A program made the translations under genes and the position numbers. DNA of 61,304 nucleotides, from positions 1 through 61,304 of the forward strand of contig JAGKWX010000007.1 of the NCBI GenBank assembly GCA_021151585.1, given 5' to 3'. A model generated the notes under the pieces. It had not been told where the DNA came from, made no database searches, and saw only the letters and a program-made list of their open reading frames with translations. Positions within the stretch are counted from its first letter, which is position 1, and each line of letters begins with the position of its first letter. This DNA is from Alphaproteobacteria bacterium. Lineage in GTDB: Bacteria > Pseudomonadota > Gammaproteobacteria > JAGOUN01. Shown here one piece after another: positions 1-9,023 of the stretch.

Positions 1-1195
1 GCATCTCGGTCAGATAAGCGTGCAACTCATCAAGTATCGGTTTTGCTTTTGTTTGGCGCGCGATTTTTTTATTTTCATTGGAGTCGTCTTTTATCTCGTG
101 TTCAATATGCGCTAGTTTTGCAATGAAATTCACGACAGTATGAGCCACGCCATCCTTGGATGGTGTCATTTTCGTGATTTCAACAAATTTACGTCTTACA
201 TGATATATACAACCGGATAATTGAATTTTTTTTGATGTATTAGCGAGCGCATCGTATCCAGGAAAGCCATCACAATGAATCGTTCCTTGATAATGTTCAA
301 AAAAATTTAATAATACATCATGCGTTCTGGAATGATGATAATGGTAATAATAACAGCATTGTTCCGGCGGCCCACCGGCAAATAGCCACATGTATTTGTT
401 ACTGTGCACGAGCTTGTTAGGTTCTTTTAGCACTTGCAAAGTGGTTTCATCACTATAGGCAATGTCATAGCGCAAAATGATTTTTTTGATGACCGCTATC
501 AACGGCCGCAACAACTCATGTGCACAAATTATCCACAAAGATAGAGTTGACCGTGGAATATCGACGCCGATTCTACGAAGCATCTGTTCTTGTCGAAATA
601 ACGGTAAATGATCTTGAAATTTGGAGACAATCACGTGGCTCAGCAAACCAGGACCTGCGATACTTCTAGGAATCGGTTGCGCTGGCATGGAAGCTGTTTT
701 AATCGTTTCTTCGCAATGTTTGCAAGCATATTTCTTGCGAACATGTTGAACCACATAGATTTTCGCAGGAATGATTTCAAGCTGTTCAGAGGTTTCATCT
801 TTGATATGGCGAAGCTCATGGCCACAGGCACAGATTTTTTCAGCATCAGCAAGATCATAAACACGTTGTTCACGAGGTAAATTCAGAGGCAAGGGTTTGC
901 GGCCAGAAGGCTTACGCGTGTGGGCCGCGACTTTGATCTCTTCTTCAGCTGCTTCAATCAGATCAGGTTTTTTAGGCCCCTCGGCCTCATCAAATAAACT
1001 TAATTGATCAGGGGAGCTTTTTTCTGATTTATTGCCAAACTGGCGCAGTTGATAAAGACGAATCATTTCATTGAGATATGCAATTTCTCGCGCTTGCTTT
1101 TTAACAAGTTGGGATTTTTGATCAATCATTTTATCTTGTTGATCAAGAATTTTTAACAATTCTTCTTTGGATTTTTCAGTGTAAAGTGATGTCAT
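1..1195 (-). CDS. tnpC: IS66-family transposase TnpC, 3' part cut by window edge
   Basis: DDE transposase of an IS66-type insertion sequence. The frame is open from an ATG at 1195 to base 1, giving about 398 codons of a protein usually a little over 500 residues long. Visible features are an N-terminal coiled-coil leader, a Cys pair region (CACGHEL, then CKHC) typical of the IS66 zinc-binding domain, and two DDE-type acidic residues in DETTLQVL and HCDGFPGYD. The third acidic residue and the C-terminus lie outside the window. The frame seen here has no stop or frameshift, so the gene may be functional. tnpB lies just upstream on the same strand. Confidence 0.92.
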   Translation of the reverse strand, partial: MTSLYTEKSKEELLKILDQQDKMIDQKSQLVKKQAREIAYLNEMIRLYQLRQFGNKSEKSSPDQLSLFDEAEGPKKPDLIEAAEEEIKVAAHTRKPSGRKPLPLNLPREQRVYDLADAEKICACGHELRHIKDETSEQLEIIPAKIYVVQHVRKKYACKHCEETIKTASMPAQPIPRSIAGPGLLSHVIVSKFQDHLPLFRQEQMLRRIGVDIPRSTLSLWIICAHELLRPLIAVIKKIILRYDIAYSDETTLQVLKEPNKLVHSNKYMWLFAGGPPEQCCYYYHYHHSRTHDVLLNFFEHYQGTIHCDGFPGYDALANTSKKIQLSGCIYHVRRKFVEITKMTPSKDGVAHTVVNFIAKLAHIEHEIKDDSNENKKIARQTKAKPILDELHAYLTEM

Positions 1196-1264
1196 TTGCA
1201 TGCGCGCATTATAACAAAATCACTGTAAAATATCTTGTTTTTTTAGATAAACTGTTCTAAAAAA

Positions 1265-1621
1265 TTAAAATAATTTCTCATATTCTATCTCTTCAAATTC
1301 GCCCATCAACTGAAAATCCAACCCAGCTAAAAAACCATGTAATTGCAAATGATTTAATGCAAAGTGACGCTTGCCTGGAATCTTCTTAACAATAAACCGA
1401 TGCTTTTCCATCCTTTTGTAATGCAACACAAATCCATTCCGATCCCAATATAATAACTTTGCTTTATCCATCGTACGATTTAAAAAAATAAACACATCCC
1501 CAGAACGTGGATCTCCTGAAAACTCGTCTAATACTAACATCGACAAGCTATCTATCGACTTGCGCATATCAATCACGGCGGTACTTAAGTAAACTTCAAC
1601 CCCCGATCGCAACTTAAGCAT
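1265..1621 (-). CDS. tnpB: IS66 accessory protein TnpB (Orf2 family)
   Basis: 118-residue IS66 Orf2 protein. It has the family pattern near the N-terminus (STAVIDMRKSIDSL) and the DVFIFLNR, LLYWDRNGF and LHYKR motifs. I chose the ATG at 1621, which aligns with usual TnpB starts; a GTG two codons upstream is also possible. The start overlaps the last codons of the tnpA remnant by a few bases, as in intact IS66 elements, so translational coupling was ancestral. The protein looks complete. TnpB is required for transposition in studied IS66 elements, but its biochemical role is not settled. Confidence 0.9.
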   Translation of the reverse strand: MLKLRSGVEVYLSTAVIDMRKSIDSLSMLVLDEFSGDPRSGDVFIFLNRTMDKAKLLYWDRNGFVLHYKRMEKHRFIVKKIPGKRHFALNHLQLHGFLAGLDFQLMGEFEEIEYEKLF

Positions 1622-1731
1622 GAGCACTCTCCAACGATCGAATCAATTGTCCAATATCAACCATCGATAACGTGGCTGGAATATACACCACATGACCCGA
1701 TACGAGTTTTACTTGAATAGATCGAGGTTAC
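1614..1731 (-). pseudogene. Remnant of IS66 tnpA (last ~37 codons)
   Basis: Reading on the minus strand, the sequence ending with the stop at 1614-1616 encodes VKLVSGHVVYIPATLSM and then VDIGQLIRSLESAHA, the typical C-terminus of IS66 TnpA. An in-frame TAA lies just upstream (about 1729-1731) and nothing TnpA-like precedes it, so the gene has lost its N-terminal part. The IS66 copy is therefore 5'-truncated and probably cannot move by itself unless TnpA comes from another copy. This end of the element abuts the unrelated transposase relic described next. Confidence 0.75.
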
Positions 1732-1734
1732 TGG

Positions 1735-1938
1735 GAGATTCTTTCATGAAGCCAGCCTTAAAATTAAAAAGGACATCATGACGGAAAAATTAAACTTGAC
1801 AAGGTGTGCTTAAATTAGCGGATACAGTGATAAGAAAAACATCCCTTGATTTTCGATATAAATAACTCGCTAGTTGCCGATTCGGTAATTACCGAAAATT
1901 ACGGGCCCATGACAATGTTTACAATCGAGGAATTAAGC
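1735..1938. other. Non-coding stretch between two transposase remnants
   Basis: No gene is supported here. A short plus-strand frame at about 1778 starts MTEKLNLTR, which resembles the first residues of integrase-core transposases, and then hits a stop. It may be the 5' end of the same relic with an internal deletion. I found no convincing insertion-sequence terminal inverted repeats. Confidence 0.4.
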
Positions 1939-2400
1939 ATGCATCCAGGCTAAAGCGCTTGCATCGCCACAAGATGGGCATCGAAAAACATTACCCAATA
2001 ATCAAACATTACAACTTATTTTAAGCCATCAAACAACACGCATTTTATCTAAAAATTTAGAATTGAGTTACAATAATATTATTTATCAAATTCAAAAAAA
2101 CTCACCCAGTTACCCAATGCGTAAAGCAAGTATTAAAGTCTGTGATCGAAAAAACAACGTTAAACTAATTTATAAAAATCAATTTAATGTACAAAACTTT
2201 CAATAAAAAAAATCAACCTGTAAAAATCGCTGACGCCCAAAAAATTAATGTCATGGTTGATAAAAAAGTAAAAAATAAACCCGCAGATGACCATCCTTGG
2301 CGCAACTACTCTACTAAATTTACTCAGCAAAGAGCCGCTCAATATTTAACCAAGCGGACATTTCTACTTTGCCTTGACACTTTTTTCATGAAATATTGCG
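1939..2400 (+). pseudogene. C-terminal relic of an integrase-core (ISNCY/IS1202-like) transposase, frameshifted
   Basis: Translating the plus strand gives ASPQDGHRKTLP, then TTRILSKNLELSYNNIIYQI up to a stop at about 2205. In a second frame it continues as QPVKIADAQKINVMVDKK and KPADDHPWR. These match, from memory, the C-terminal region of ISNCY/IS1202-like transposases: DGHR, then RxxSKNLxxxYxxxxYxI, then P-DHPWR at the end. The two frames are joined near 2190-2205, so there is a frameshift, and the catalytic core is missing. Only a 74-codon open frame (2187-2408) remains. Its end overlaps the stop of the giant GTPase gene on the other strand. Confidence 0.65.
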
Positions 2401-5400
2401 GTTATTGATCAATACAACATTTGGCTCTACCTCCCTTGGCCTATCTGCGTTTGCAAAAAAAACTTGAAAATTGTTATAAACGCGAGGAACCGCTCTTATA
2501 ATTTTTCGCCCAAGCCAATTAGCTAAATTACTTAGAAAAAAAGCCGCTGTTAAAAACACGAAAACTTGTAACTTTATGTCTATCGACTTGTATTTTTGCG
2601 ATAAGCTTGTTGTTTTGGGCAGAAGATACTGTAACTCATCTTGCCATTGATATACACAACTTGGCTGAAGTTTTCCAGAACACTGGCGAATCTCAGGCGC
2701 AACAGAAAGAGATGTTGCATTTGATGGGAGAGTTGGATAAAACTCCCATAATCCATCAGCATCTAATCTATAAGCGGACATGTCAATAGCTGCCGCTCCT
2801 ACACCCGGGATACCAAAGCTGCGTGTCGGCGACGATGGACAGCCATCAAGATCTATCCCCATTTCTTCATTGTCTGCAATATGCATATTAAGACTGATAA
2901 ATTGGGCCAGAAATTCGTTTGCTACTCGCCGCCTCAACTCAAGTTGTTGAAATGTTTTTTGCGTTCCAGCATGGCTGTTAAGCAAAGGAGAATAAGTTGT
3001 ATTAATGAAACTTATCATTGGCGACATTATGCTTTCACCTAGTTGCGCCTTCCAACGTAATTGTGCTGCCAGCTGTTTATTTAATAAAACCCGCTCACTA
3101 TCTAAAGATGGGGGCACCGAGTTTGATTGAACTTCAGATAAGAATACCGTTTCATTTTGTGTTTGATACGCTATTTCTATTGATTTCAAATGTTGTATCG
3201 CTATATGTGCTGCAACACTATCTTTATTTCTAATACAGTCGTTGTGATATTGTTCGATATGAGAGATTAATTTTTTCAGGCTATTGACATGAAAATTATA
3301 AGAAGCAAAATTAAAATTTTTAATGGCGGCACTATTTGCTCTTGTTTCAATTTCTAAAAATCTTGATCTGAAAGACGGATCTAATGGACTGCTAATTAAA
3401 ATATTTTTTTCTGTTATATTTTTCAATAAAAATTTAGCATGAGAATTTAAAGATGAAACCTTCATCATATCCATAAGCTTATTTATAACTGTTTTCAAAG
3501 ATTCTGGGTCATGCATGTCTTTAATAAGCTCTTCAATGGATTGTTTATGATTAGATTTTTTGTTAATTAAAAACAGTACATTATTGATTCGATCCGCTGA
3601 GCTTTCAATAATTGAACTATACATATTTAAAATATCTACAAAATGTCTTCCTCGAGAGTTTATTAATTCATAATAATCAAGAACTAGAACCATCAGCTTC
3701 ACATTGTTAACCCGCTCACTTAGTCTTTGCACAAGAACTCCTGCTGCTGTTTCATGAGAAGCACCTGCTGTTTCACCAAAACCGGGCATATCTACAAACA
3801 CAGAATTATTTGTTTTTATAATTATGGGATATTTTGTTTCAGAGCTTGATGAATTACTTGTTGATGTTTTTTCGACATGTCCGTGTTTTGGCTTTAATCC
3901 GTTTTCTGTTGGCACATACTCTACTCCATCGAGTGAGTTTATATTTGAGCTTTTACCAGTACCTGTGTAGCCCCAAAACATACTTACATTGTCAAAATAC
4001 TCTTCAAAAGACGGTAATTTCTCCATGCCTTGCTTAATAAGCGATAAAGTACGCCCTGCTTTCAGCCCTTCATCTGTACCAAATTTTTGTAATTCTTTAT
4101 AAAAATCTAATAATGCGGCGATATGTTGTGATAATTCGTCACAAGCATCTTTGTTAATAGCAGAAATATCTTCAGATTCCACCTTAGCATCATAACTTAA
4201 TAATAACTCAATAATATCTAGGCGCCTTGCTGAGATAGCTAAATGTAAAGGGCGTCGCAAAGTATTAACTTCAAAATTCAAATGGTCATATAGAATAGCA
4301 TCCCCTTGTTGAGATAAATTTTCTAATTCTTTTTTGACTAGAGGATACTCTACCGATGCATTAGAGCACAATTCTTGCAAAATTGTTATTACGTGTAGCT
4401 CTTGAATTTCACGCAAAACTTTGATGTTTGGCTGACTATCATCAGGACAGGCTTTTTCTTCTGGATTGGTTAATATATGATCAAAAAACAATTCGCTTCT
4501 TTCATTAAGCAACGCTAGCGTAGCCTGCCTCCATTGGGCTGTTTGTTGTTCAGAGCTTGGTTCATTTAGGTCAACTAAGGATTTAATTCCTCGGCTTACT
4601 GAAATTAACCCTCTATCAATCATTCTTTTCTGAAATTCTATTTTATCTTTAACTTCAACTAAATTAACAGCTTTAGCGAAGACTCTTGGTTTTGGATCGG
4701 TAGTTAATTCATCATAGATAGAATCTAATTTTAAAATTTGTCGTTGTACACGATACTCCAAAGGATCGTGGGTTTTGTTAGAGTAGATAATATAATTACC
4801 TAACACTTGATTATTAACGAATGATAGCAATTTTTTTAAATCATATTGAAATAAATAAACAAACGGCGTAGGTAAAGCGTATCGCCACTCAGATGTCTTC
4901 GCTTTAAAATCAGCTTGTTTTTCAGGCATAATTCGCGATGATATTATAACTTGTGTGGTCAAGTCCAAGTAATGCAACATAGAATCGTCGCCAGTTACTT
5001 TAATAAAGCATCCTTTTATACCCAATTCCGATTTAAGAAAATCAAGATTAGATGAAATCGCAGGGACATTGACAAAAATATATTGACTACGTTGTGCCGC
5101 AAGAGTTCTTTCAGCAAAGTGAAATGCGACTTTAAACTTATCAAGAGCCAATAGAAATTCACTGTGTTTTGGCAATGCATCCCTGTAATTCCTGTCTGCA
5201 TTTAAATCATCTTTTAATGGTTTAAGCAAAGCATTTTTATTATATTGATCAAATGGAAACTGGGGAATGACTTGACAAAAAGATGGAATTACTCCGCTAA
5301 TAAGACAAGATTGATACCATTTTGTTAAATAAATATTGAGAGCATTCTGCCACTCAGATATTTTCTTTTCGAGACTATCACGTTTTTGTTCAATTGCGCG

Positions 5401-7614
5401 TCGACGTAATTCTTTATATTTATTTTTTGCTTTATTCACTGCTTCGTCATTATTCTGTGGATAAGCCTCCCAATCCCATAAGAATCCTTTTTTGGTCCAA
5501 TTCGGTACCACCCTACTAAACATATATCTTCCGACGCCATATAAATTAAACTCTACTACAGGACATCCGCCATAGCTTTTATCATTAGTTCTCTCTCTAT
5601 CGCCGCCTGGCAGATAATTAGAGAAGATTATTTTTCCTTGTCTCAAATAACTTAATCCAAGTATCTCCTTATTTGCTACGCACTTATTTCGGACAGTTTT
5701 TTTTCTGCCTTGCTTATCTCTTATGCCTTTACCATGATACTGCATACCAGTTAACTGATGATCTGACTCATGGTCAAAGCTGCTAATTTTGAACTCATCA
5801 TCTTGATCACGCCATTGAGAAAAACGCTCAAAATTACTCACGATATCGTGCGCTTGTTGGTCATAATCATACATAGCCTCCATTTCTTTAAGAATGCTAG
5901 ATATGCGCTCAAGATATAAACTCTCTAGTCGTGGAAGGTGGTATCGCAATGCTTTTGTCAGCGCTATAAATCCCCTACCTTGATGGCTCATTTCCTTTAC
6001 TTCTAAAGCATTAGTTGGACCAAGCGCAATATAGCGCTCCATAGCGGCATGCCAAATCAATGGATTAAAAGAGCGAATTTCTCCTTGAATCCAACCCAAG
6101 TCGTTAAGTTGCGCCCAAAAATAACCATACGCTTTTCCTGTAACAGTTAATTTTTGCAAATCTTTAAGGGCATGCTCTGCTCCTGATTCTTTTTCTGACG
6201 TCCATATGACTCCCCCATTAAGGTAGCTGTCGTATGATTCTTGCGTTAAAAGAAATAACTCCTTCATTAGCTTAAAGTACTCATCTTCTTTTATTTTTTC
6301 CAGTGGAATGGAGCGACCGTAGCGATCAGCATCCGATAAAGTATCCCTATGTTTTCTATCAATGATCAAATCTAACACTGATCGTAATTGACCAAAATGA
6401 TATTGCTGCTGCTGTGTTAAATATTCTTGGCTTTTGTATAATGCTGACAATCCATTAAAGACGCTTAAAAAATTCTCGCTAATACGCTGGTCCATTTTCT
6501 GGATATATTGGTACATGTCAAAACCAAGTTTAAGAATCATATTCATTTTATTATCTAACGCTTGAAATCCAGCACCAATTCCATTATCACCATTAGATTT
6601 TTTGGATAATGTTGATATCAACATGTTAGCGCCAGAAAAAAAAGCGCCTACGCCTGTAAACGTCATGCCTAAATCGTAAGCCATCACTAGCGAAGTCAGG
6701 CCTGACGCAATGTTAAAGCCTTTACTTAACTCTGGATTGTTTATAGTTTCTGCGAATCCAGCCATTTGGTTAAAAGCATATATTGCGTCCTGTGAAAGAC
6801 GAATAAATTCCCTGCGCTCCTCTTCTTTAAGTTTTTCTTGTATTGCCGACAGATCATACTGTTGAAGTTTTTTAATCTTACGCACTTCTTTTACTAATGC
6901 TTTAGATACTTCGCTTTCATCTTGTTCAAGCATCGCTTGAGTTTTTTCATCAAAACTTTCTAAAAATGATTTCTCATCGCTTGCTTCTGTAAATAGCATA
7001 TGAACATGCGGAGGAACATCTTCTTTTTTTAGTTTATGTAAACAAGATTTATCATTCAGCCCTCCGAGACCTATAGCTGCCTCGGGCATACTAAATTCTA
7101 ATAATACACTTGAATAACTGGTTGTTTTTCCTTTTTTTATTTTTCCACTACCCACTCCTGCTTTTAATTTTAAATCAATATCTCCGTTTGGGGTGTCTAA
7201 ACCAAAACGTAAAGCAGAAATATGCGCAGCTCCACCTATAAAAGGAATTTTTTCATCAATACCAAAACCTAATGACACTTCCGGGCCTTCAATAGCGACA
7301 TCCTTTACAATAACACGACCTACTTCAATATTTAAATCGCGAAGGTGGCCCTGGATAGCATGAATCGCATCAGCATCTATTCCACGCTCTATCAAGTATT
7401 CTGGCAATGAACGATTTATTGGTGCATATCCTGCATTTCCTGTTTTTACTGTTGCAGAAAAAGATGCGCCAGACTCACCTATATTTACAGAAATTGATCC
7501 AAAATCATAATGTCCAAATTTTATAGGAATATCTCGTTGAACAAATATAGTCTCCCAATCAAAAAAACCAGTGGAACTGCTTTCACCATGCGTAGCGGTA
7601 GATGTTTCTGGCAT
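2386..7614 (-). CDS. Giant (1742 aa) predicted GTPase with C-terminal membrane segment; candidate host-interaction protein
   Basis: Very large single-frame gene of unknown function, with a clear AGGAG site 7 nt before the ATG. Residues 1-180 are beta-rich and Gly/Ser-rich. Residues ~200-700 are mostly helical with a hydrophobic stretch near 310-335. Residues ~1110-1140 contain one ankyrin-like unit (PLHLAISARR, then LLLSY). A G domain follows: G1 GYTGTGKSS (Lys1221), G3 DMPGFGET (Asp1275) and G4 INKKS (Asn1351). This is a TRAFAC-type arrangement reminiscent of AIG1/IRG/septin-like GTPases. A single hydrophobic segment at ~1685-1705 suggests a tail anchor. There is no N-terminal signal peptide. 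It follows the LuxR-type regulator on the same strand. A secreted effector is plausible in a Legionellales genome, but nothing in the sequence proves secretion. Confidence 0.85.
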   Translation of the reverse strand: MPETSTATHGESSSTGFFDWETIFVQRDIPIKFGHYDFGSISVNIGESGASFSATVKTGNAGYAPINRSLPEYLIERGIDADAIHAIQGHLRDLNIEVGRVIVKDVAIEGPEVSLGFGIDEKIPFIGGAAHISALRFGLDTPNGDIDLKLKAGVGSGKIKKGKTTSYSSVLLEFSMPEAAIGLGGLNDKSCLHKLKKEDVPPHVHMLFTEASDEKSFLESFDEKTQAMLEQDESEVSKALVKEVRKIKKLQQYDLSAIQEKLKEEERREFIRLSQDAIYAFNQMAGFAETINNPELSKGFNIASGLTSLVMAYDLGMTFTGVGAFFSGANMLISTLSKKSNGDNGIGAGFQALDNKMNMILKLGFDMYQYIQKMDQRISENFLSVFNGLSALYKSQEYLTQQQQYHFGQLRSVLDLIIDRKHRDTLSDADRYGRSIPLEKIKEDEYFKLMKELFLLTQESYDSYLNGGVIWTSEKESGAEHALKDLQKLTVTGKAYGYFWAQLNDLGWIQGEIRSFNPLIWHAAMERYIALGPTNALEVKEMSHQGRGFIALTKALRYHLPRLESLYLERISSILKEMEAMYDYDQQAHDIVSNFERFSQWRDQDDEFKISSFDHESDHQLTGMQYHGKGIRDKQGRKKTVRNKCVANKEILGLSYLRQGKIIFSNYLPGGDRERTNDKSYGGCPVVEFNLYGVGRYMFSRVVPNWTKKGFLWDWEAYPQNNDEAVNKAKNKYKELRRRAIEQKRDSLEKKISEWQNALNIYLTKWYQSCLISGVIPSFCQVIPQFPFDQYNKNALLKPLKDDLNADRNYRDALPKHSEFLLALDKFKVAFHFAERTLAAQRSQYIFVNVPAISSNLDFLKSELGIKGCFIKVTGDDSMLHYLDLTTQVIISSRIMPEKQADFKAKTSEWRYALPTPFVYLFQYDLKKLLSFVNNQVLGNYIIYSNKTHDPLEYRVQRQILKLDSIYDELTTDPKPRVFAKAVNLVEVKDKIEFQKRMIDRGLISVSRGIKSLVDLNEPSSEQQTAQWRQATLALLNERSELFFDHILTNPEEKACPDDSQPNIKVLREIQELHVITILQELCSNASVEYPLVKKELENLSQQGDAILYDHLNFEVNTLRRPLHLAISARRLDIIELLLSYDAKVESEDISAINKDACDELSQHIAALLDFYKELQKFGTDEGLKAGRTLSLIKQGMEKLPSFEEYFDNVSMFWGYTGTGKSSNINSLDGVEYVPTENGLKPKHGHVEKTSTSNSSSSETKYPIIIKTNNSVFVDMPGFGETAGASHETAAGVLVQRLSERVNNVKLMVLVLDYYELINSRGRHFVDILNMYSSIIESSADRINNVLFLINKKSNHKQSIEELIKDMHDPESLKTVINKLMDMMKVSSLNSHAKFLLKNITEKNILISSPLDPSFRSRFLEIETRANSAAIKNFNFASYNFHVNSLKKLISHIEQYHNDCIRNKDSVAAHIAIQHLKSIEIAYQTQNETVFLSEVQSNSVPPSLDSERVLLNKQLAAQLRWKAQLGESIMSPMISFINTTYSPLLNSHAGTQKTFQQLELRRRVANEFLAQFISLNMHIADNEEMGIDLDGCPSSPTRSFGIPGVGAAAIDMSAYRLDADGLWEFYPTLPSNATSLSVAPEIRQCSGKLQPSCVYQWQDELQYLLPKTTSLSQKYKSIDIKLQVFVFLTAAFFLSNLANWLGRKIIRAVPRVYNNFQVFFANADRPREVEPNVVLINNRNIS

Positions 7615-7646
7615 AATATTCTCCTCTAAAAAAGTTACTTTAAGCG

Positions 7647-7683
7647 AGATCTACTAATCACGCGAATTTAAACCAGTAGATCT
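7647..7683. repeat. Perfect 9-bp inverted repeat (AGATCTACT / AGTAGATCT) upstream of the giant GTPase gene
   Basis: AGATCTACT (7647-7655) and AGTAGATCT (7675-7683) are separated by 19 nt and lie 33-70 nt before the GTPase start, in the 122-nt gap after the LuxR-type gene. There is no T-run directly after the stem on the minus strand, so it does not look like a normal terminator. It could be a regulator binding site or an mRNA hairpin. Confidence 0.5.
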
Positions 7684-7736
7684 ACAAAATATTCTTATTC
7701 CATTTCTAGCGGAGTATATTGTTATGTATAAATGAA

Positions 7737-8597
7737 TCAATACGGTGAAATCCCCCTATTCAGTAGCTGCTCGCCATAAACAGCAATTAACTCTTTGCTT
7801 GACCGACAGCCCAACTCTTTTCGTAATATTTCAAGATAGTGCTCGATAGTCTTAGGTGTTAAGGTCATAGCGTGGGCAATTTGCTTTATTGAATTGCCTT
7901 GCGCTAATAATAAAAAACATCGACTTCTTTGTTGGGTTAAGTACATTGGCAAACCTGATTTTTTATTAAAAATTAAAATTTTGTCGTGAATAATATCGCT
8001 TACATCTGTCAGTTTACTTATATCTATAGTTGTTTTTTTGTCAAAATGATTGAGCAAATTTTGTTTCAGCTCTTGCTCGATGTAAACTTTATGAGGAGTG
8101 AATATTTTGTCCTGCTCTAGCTCTTTTATCATATCCGCAGCTTGCAATACAAAATATTTACTTAACTCCTTCATTGTGTTTAATTCATTAACATAAAAAT
8201 CGTTAATAGCATGATTATTAGCCGTTGAATAGAAACCAATAACCTCTCGAAATTTATTAGAACTTTTTGACAAAATTATTCCATTGCCATGACCAAAATT
8301 ATGTTTGACGTCAAGCCACATTTGATTTTTAATATTCAATGCTGACAAACTAATGCCATGCTTGTTAAAGCACAAATCAGCAATGTCTTCTTTTTTGTAG
8401 GCGCCCATGGCTACTTTTTCGAAATGGAATTTGGTGCAATCAGCATCACTTGCTAAATTAATTGATGTGCCATCAGGGTAAATACGTTCATAGAAAACTC
8501 CTGTAATATCAATAACCTGCATTGGTTTAATAATTTGAGTTACTTGGGCTGCTTTACATGTCAGTTTTTCTAATTCATTGAGCGAGAGCCTTGTCAT
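7737..8597 (-). CDS. LuxR-family transcriptional regulator
   Basis: 286 residues. The C-terminal ~65 residues form a LuxR/FixJ-type helix-turn-helix (LAQGNSIKQIAHAMTLTPKT, then EHYLEILRKELGCRSSKEL), the DNA-binding part. The N-terminal ~180 residues are an unrecognised sensory domain. It is not an obvious autoinducer-binding or receiver domain: the acidic pocket and Lys of a REC domain are absent. The ATG overlaps the stop of the upstream 84-codon gene (ATGA, 8594-8597), so the two are probably translationally coupled. The first ~82 residues are clearly paralogous to that small protein. The giant GTPase gene lies 122 nt downstream on the same strand and may be a target or co-transcribed. The ligand is unknown. 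Confidence 0.88.
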   Translation of the reverse strand: MTRLSLNELEKLTCKAAQVTQIIKPMQVIDITGVFYERIYPDGTSINLASDADCTKFHFEKVAMGAYKKEDIADLCFNKHGISLSALNIKNQMWLDVKHNFGHGNGIILSKSSNKFREVIGFYSTANNHAINDFYVNELNTMKELSKYFVLQAADMIKELEQDKIFTPHKVYIEQELKQNLLNHFDKKTTIDISKLTDVSDIIHDKILIFNKKSGLPMYLTQQRSRCFLLLAQGNSIKQIAHAMTLTPKTIEHYLEILRKELGCRSSKELIAVYGEQLLNRGISPY

Positions 8598-8848
8598 AAA
8601 TTAACCCCCATCTGGGGAAAGTATTGATCCATAATATCATTACTTTGATAAACGCCCGTTTTAAACATATCAAAATAATATTTAACCCAATTAGCGTCGC
8701 TTCCCAAATTAAGAATACTTCCATCAGGATAAATACGCAAATAAAAGACGCCAACAATACCAAAAGATCGAATGGGGTCAATAATCTTAGCGGTTTGCGT
8801 AGTTTTATTCATAAATTGTTTTAATTGATTATCTGTTATTTTTATCAT
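8594..8848 (-). CDS. 84-aa stand-alone paralogue of the regulator's N-terminal sensory domain
   Basis: This small protein aligns over its full length with residues 1-82 of the next gene: IIDPIRSFGIVGVFY versus IIKPMQVIDITGVFY, RIYPDGSILNLGSDA versus RIYPDGTSINLASDA, and a matching MGVNL/HGISL end. It stops where the longer protein continues to its DNA-binding domain. It is either a decayed tandem copy whose 3' part was deleted, or a retained short form. The 4-nt stop/start overlap favours some retained translation. It has a plain ATG start at 8848; the ribosome site is weak. Confidence 0.65.
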   Translation of the reverse strand: MIKITDNQLKQFMNKTTQTAKIIDPIRSFGIVGVFYLRIYPDGSILNLGSDANWVKYYFDMFKTGVYQSNDIMDQYFPQMGVNL

Positions 8849-8924
8849 AAAAACACTATTTATTTTAAAACTTATTGCTCAAAAAATCTTGAGAAATAAT
8901 CTTATTATTAATCGTTTTTTTTGC

Positions 8925-8949
8925 TTTTTCAATTCAGTTAATTGAAAAA
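8925..8949. repeat. Perfect AT-rich inverted repeat upstream of the regulator pair
   Basis: TTTTTCAATT (8925-8934) and AATTGAAAAA (8940-8949) flank a 5-nt loop, in the 175-nt gap between ptsP and the 84-codon gene. It lies about 80-100 nt before the latter's start. The lack of G/C in the stem and of a following T-run argues against a terminator. An operator for the regulator operon is possible but unproven. Confidence 0.4.
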
Positions 8950-9023
8950 TAGACTTGGCAATATTTTTACTGGTTTTTTCAAAACTCAGTACTAATGGCA
9001 GTTTTGACAAAACCGTAAATATG

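Noticed and set aside
608..880. 90-codon plus-strand open frame inside the IS66 region
   Set aside because: It is antisense to the intact tnpC frame, has no ribosome site and no recognisable protein pattern.
9001..9013. GTTTTGACAAAAC palindrome as a ptsP terminator
   Set aside because: Short AT-rich stem and no T-run on the minus strand; probably chance.
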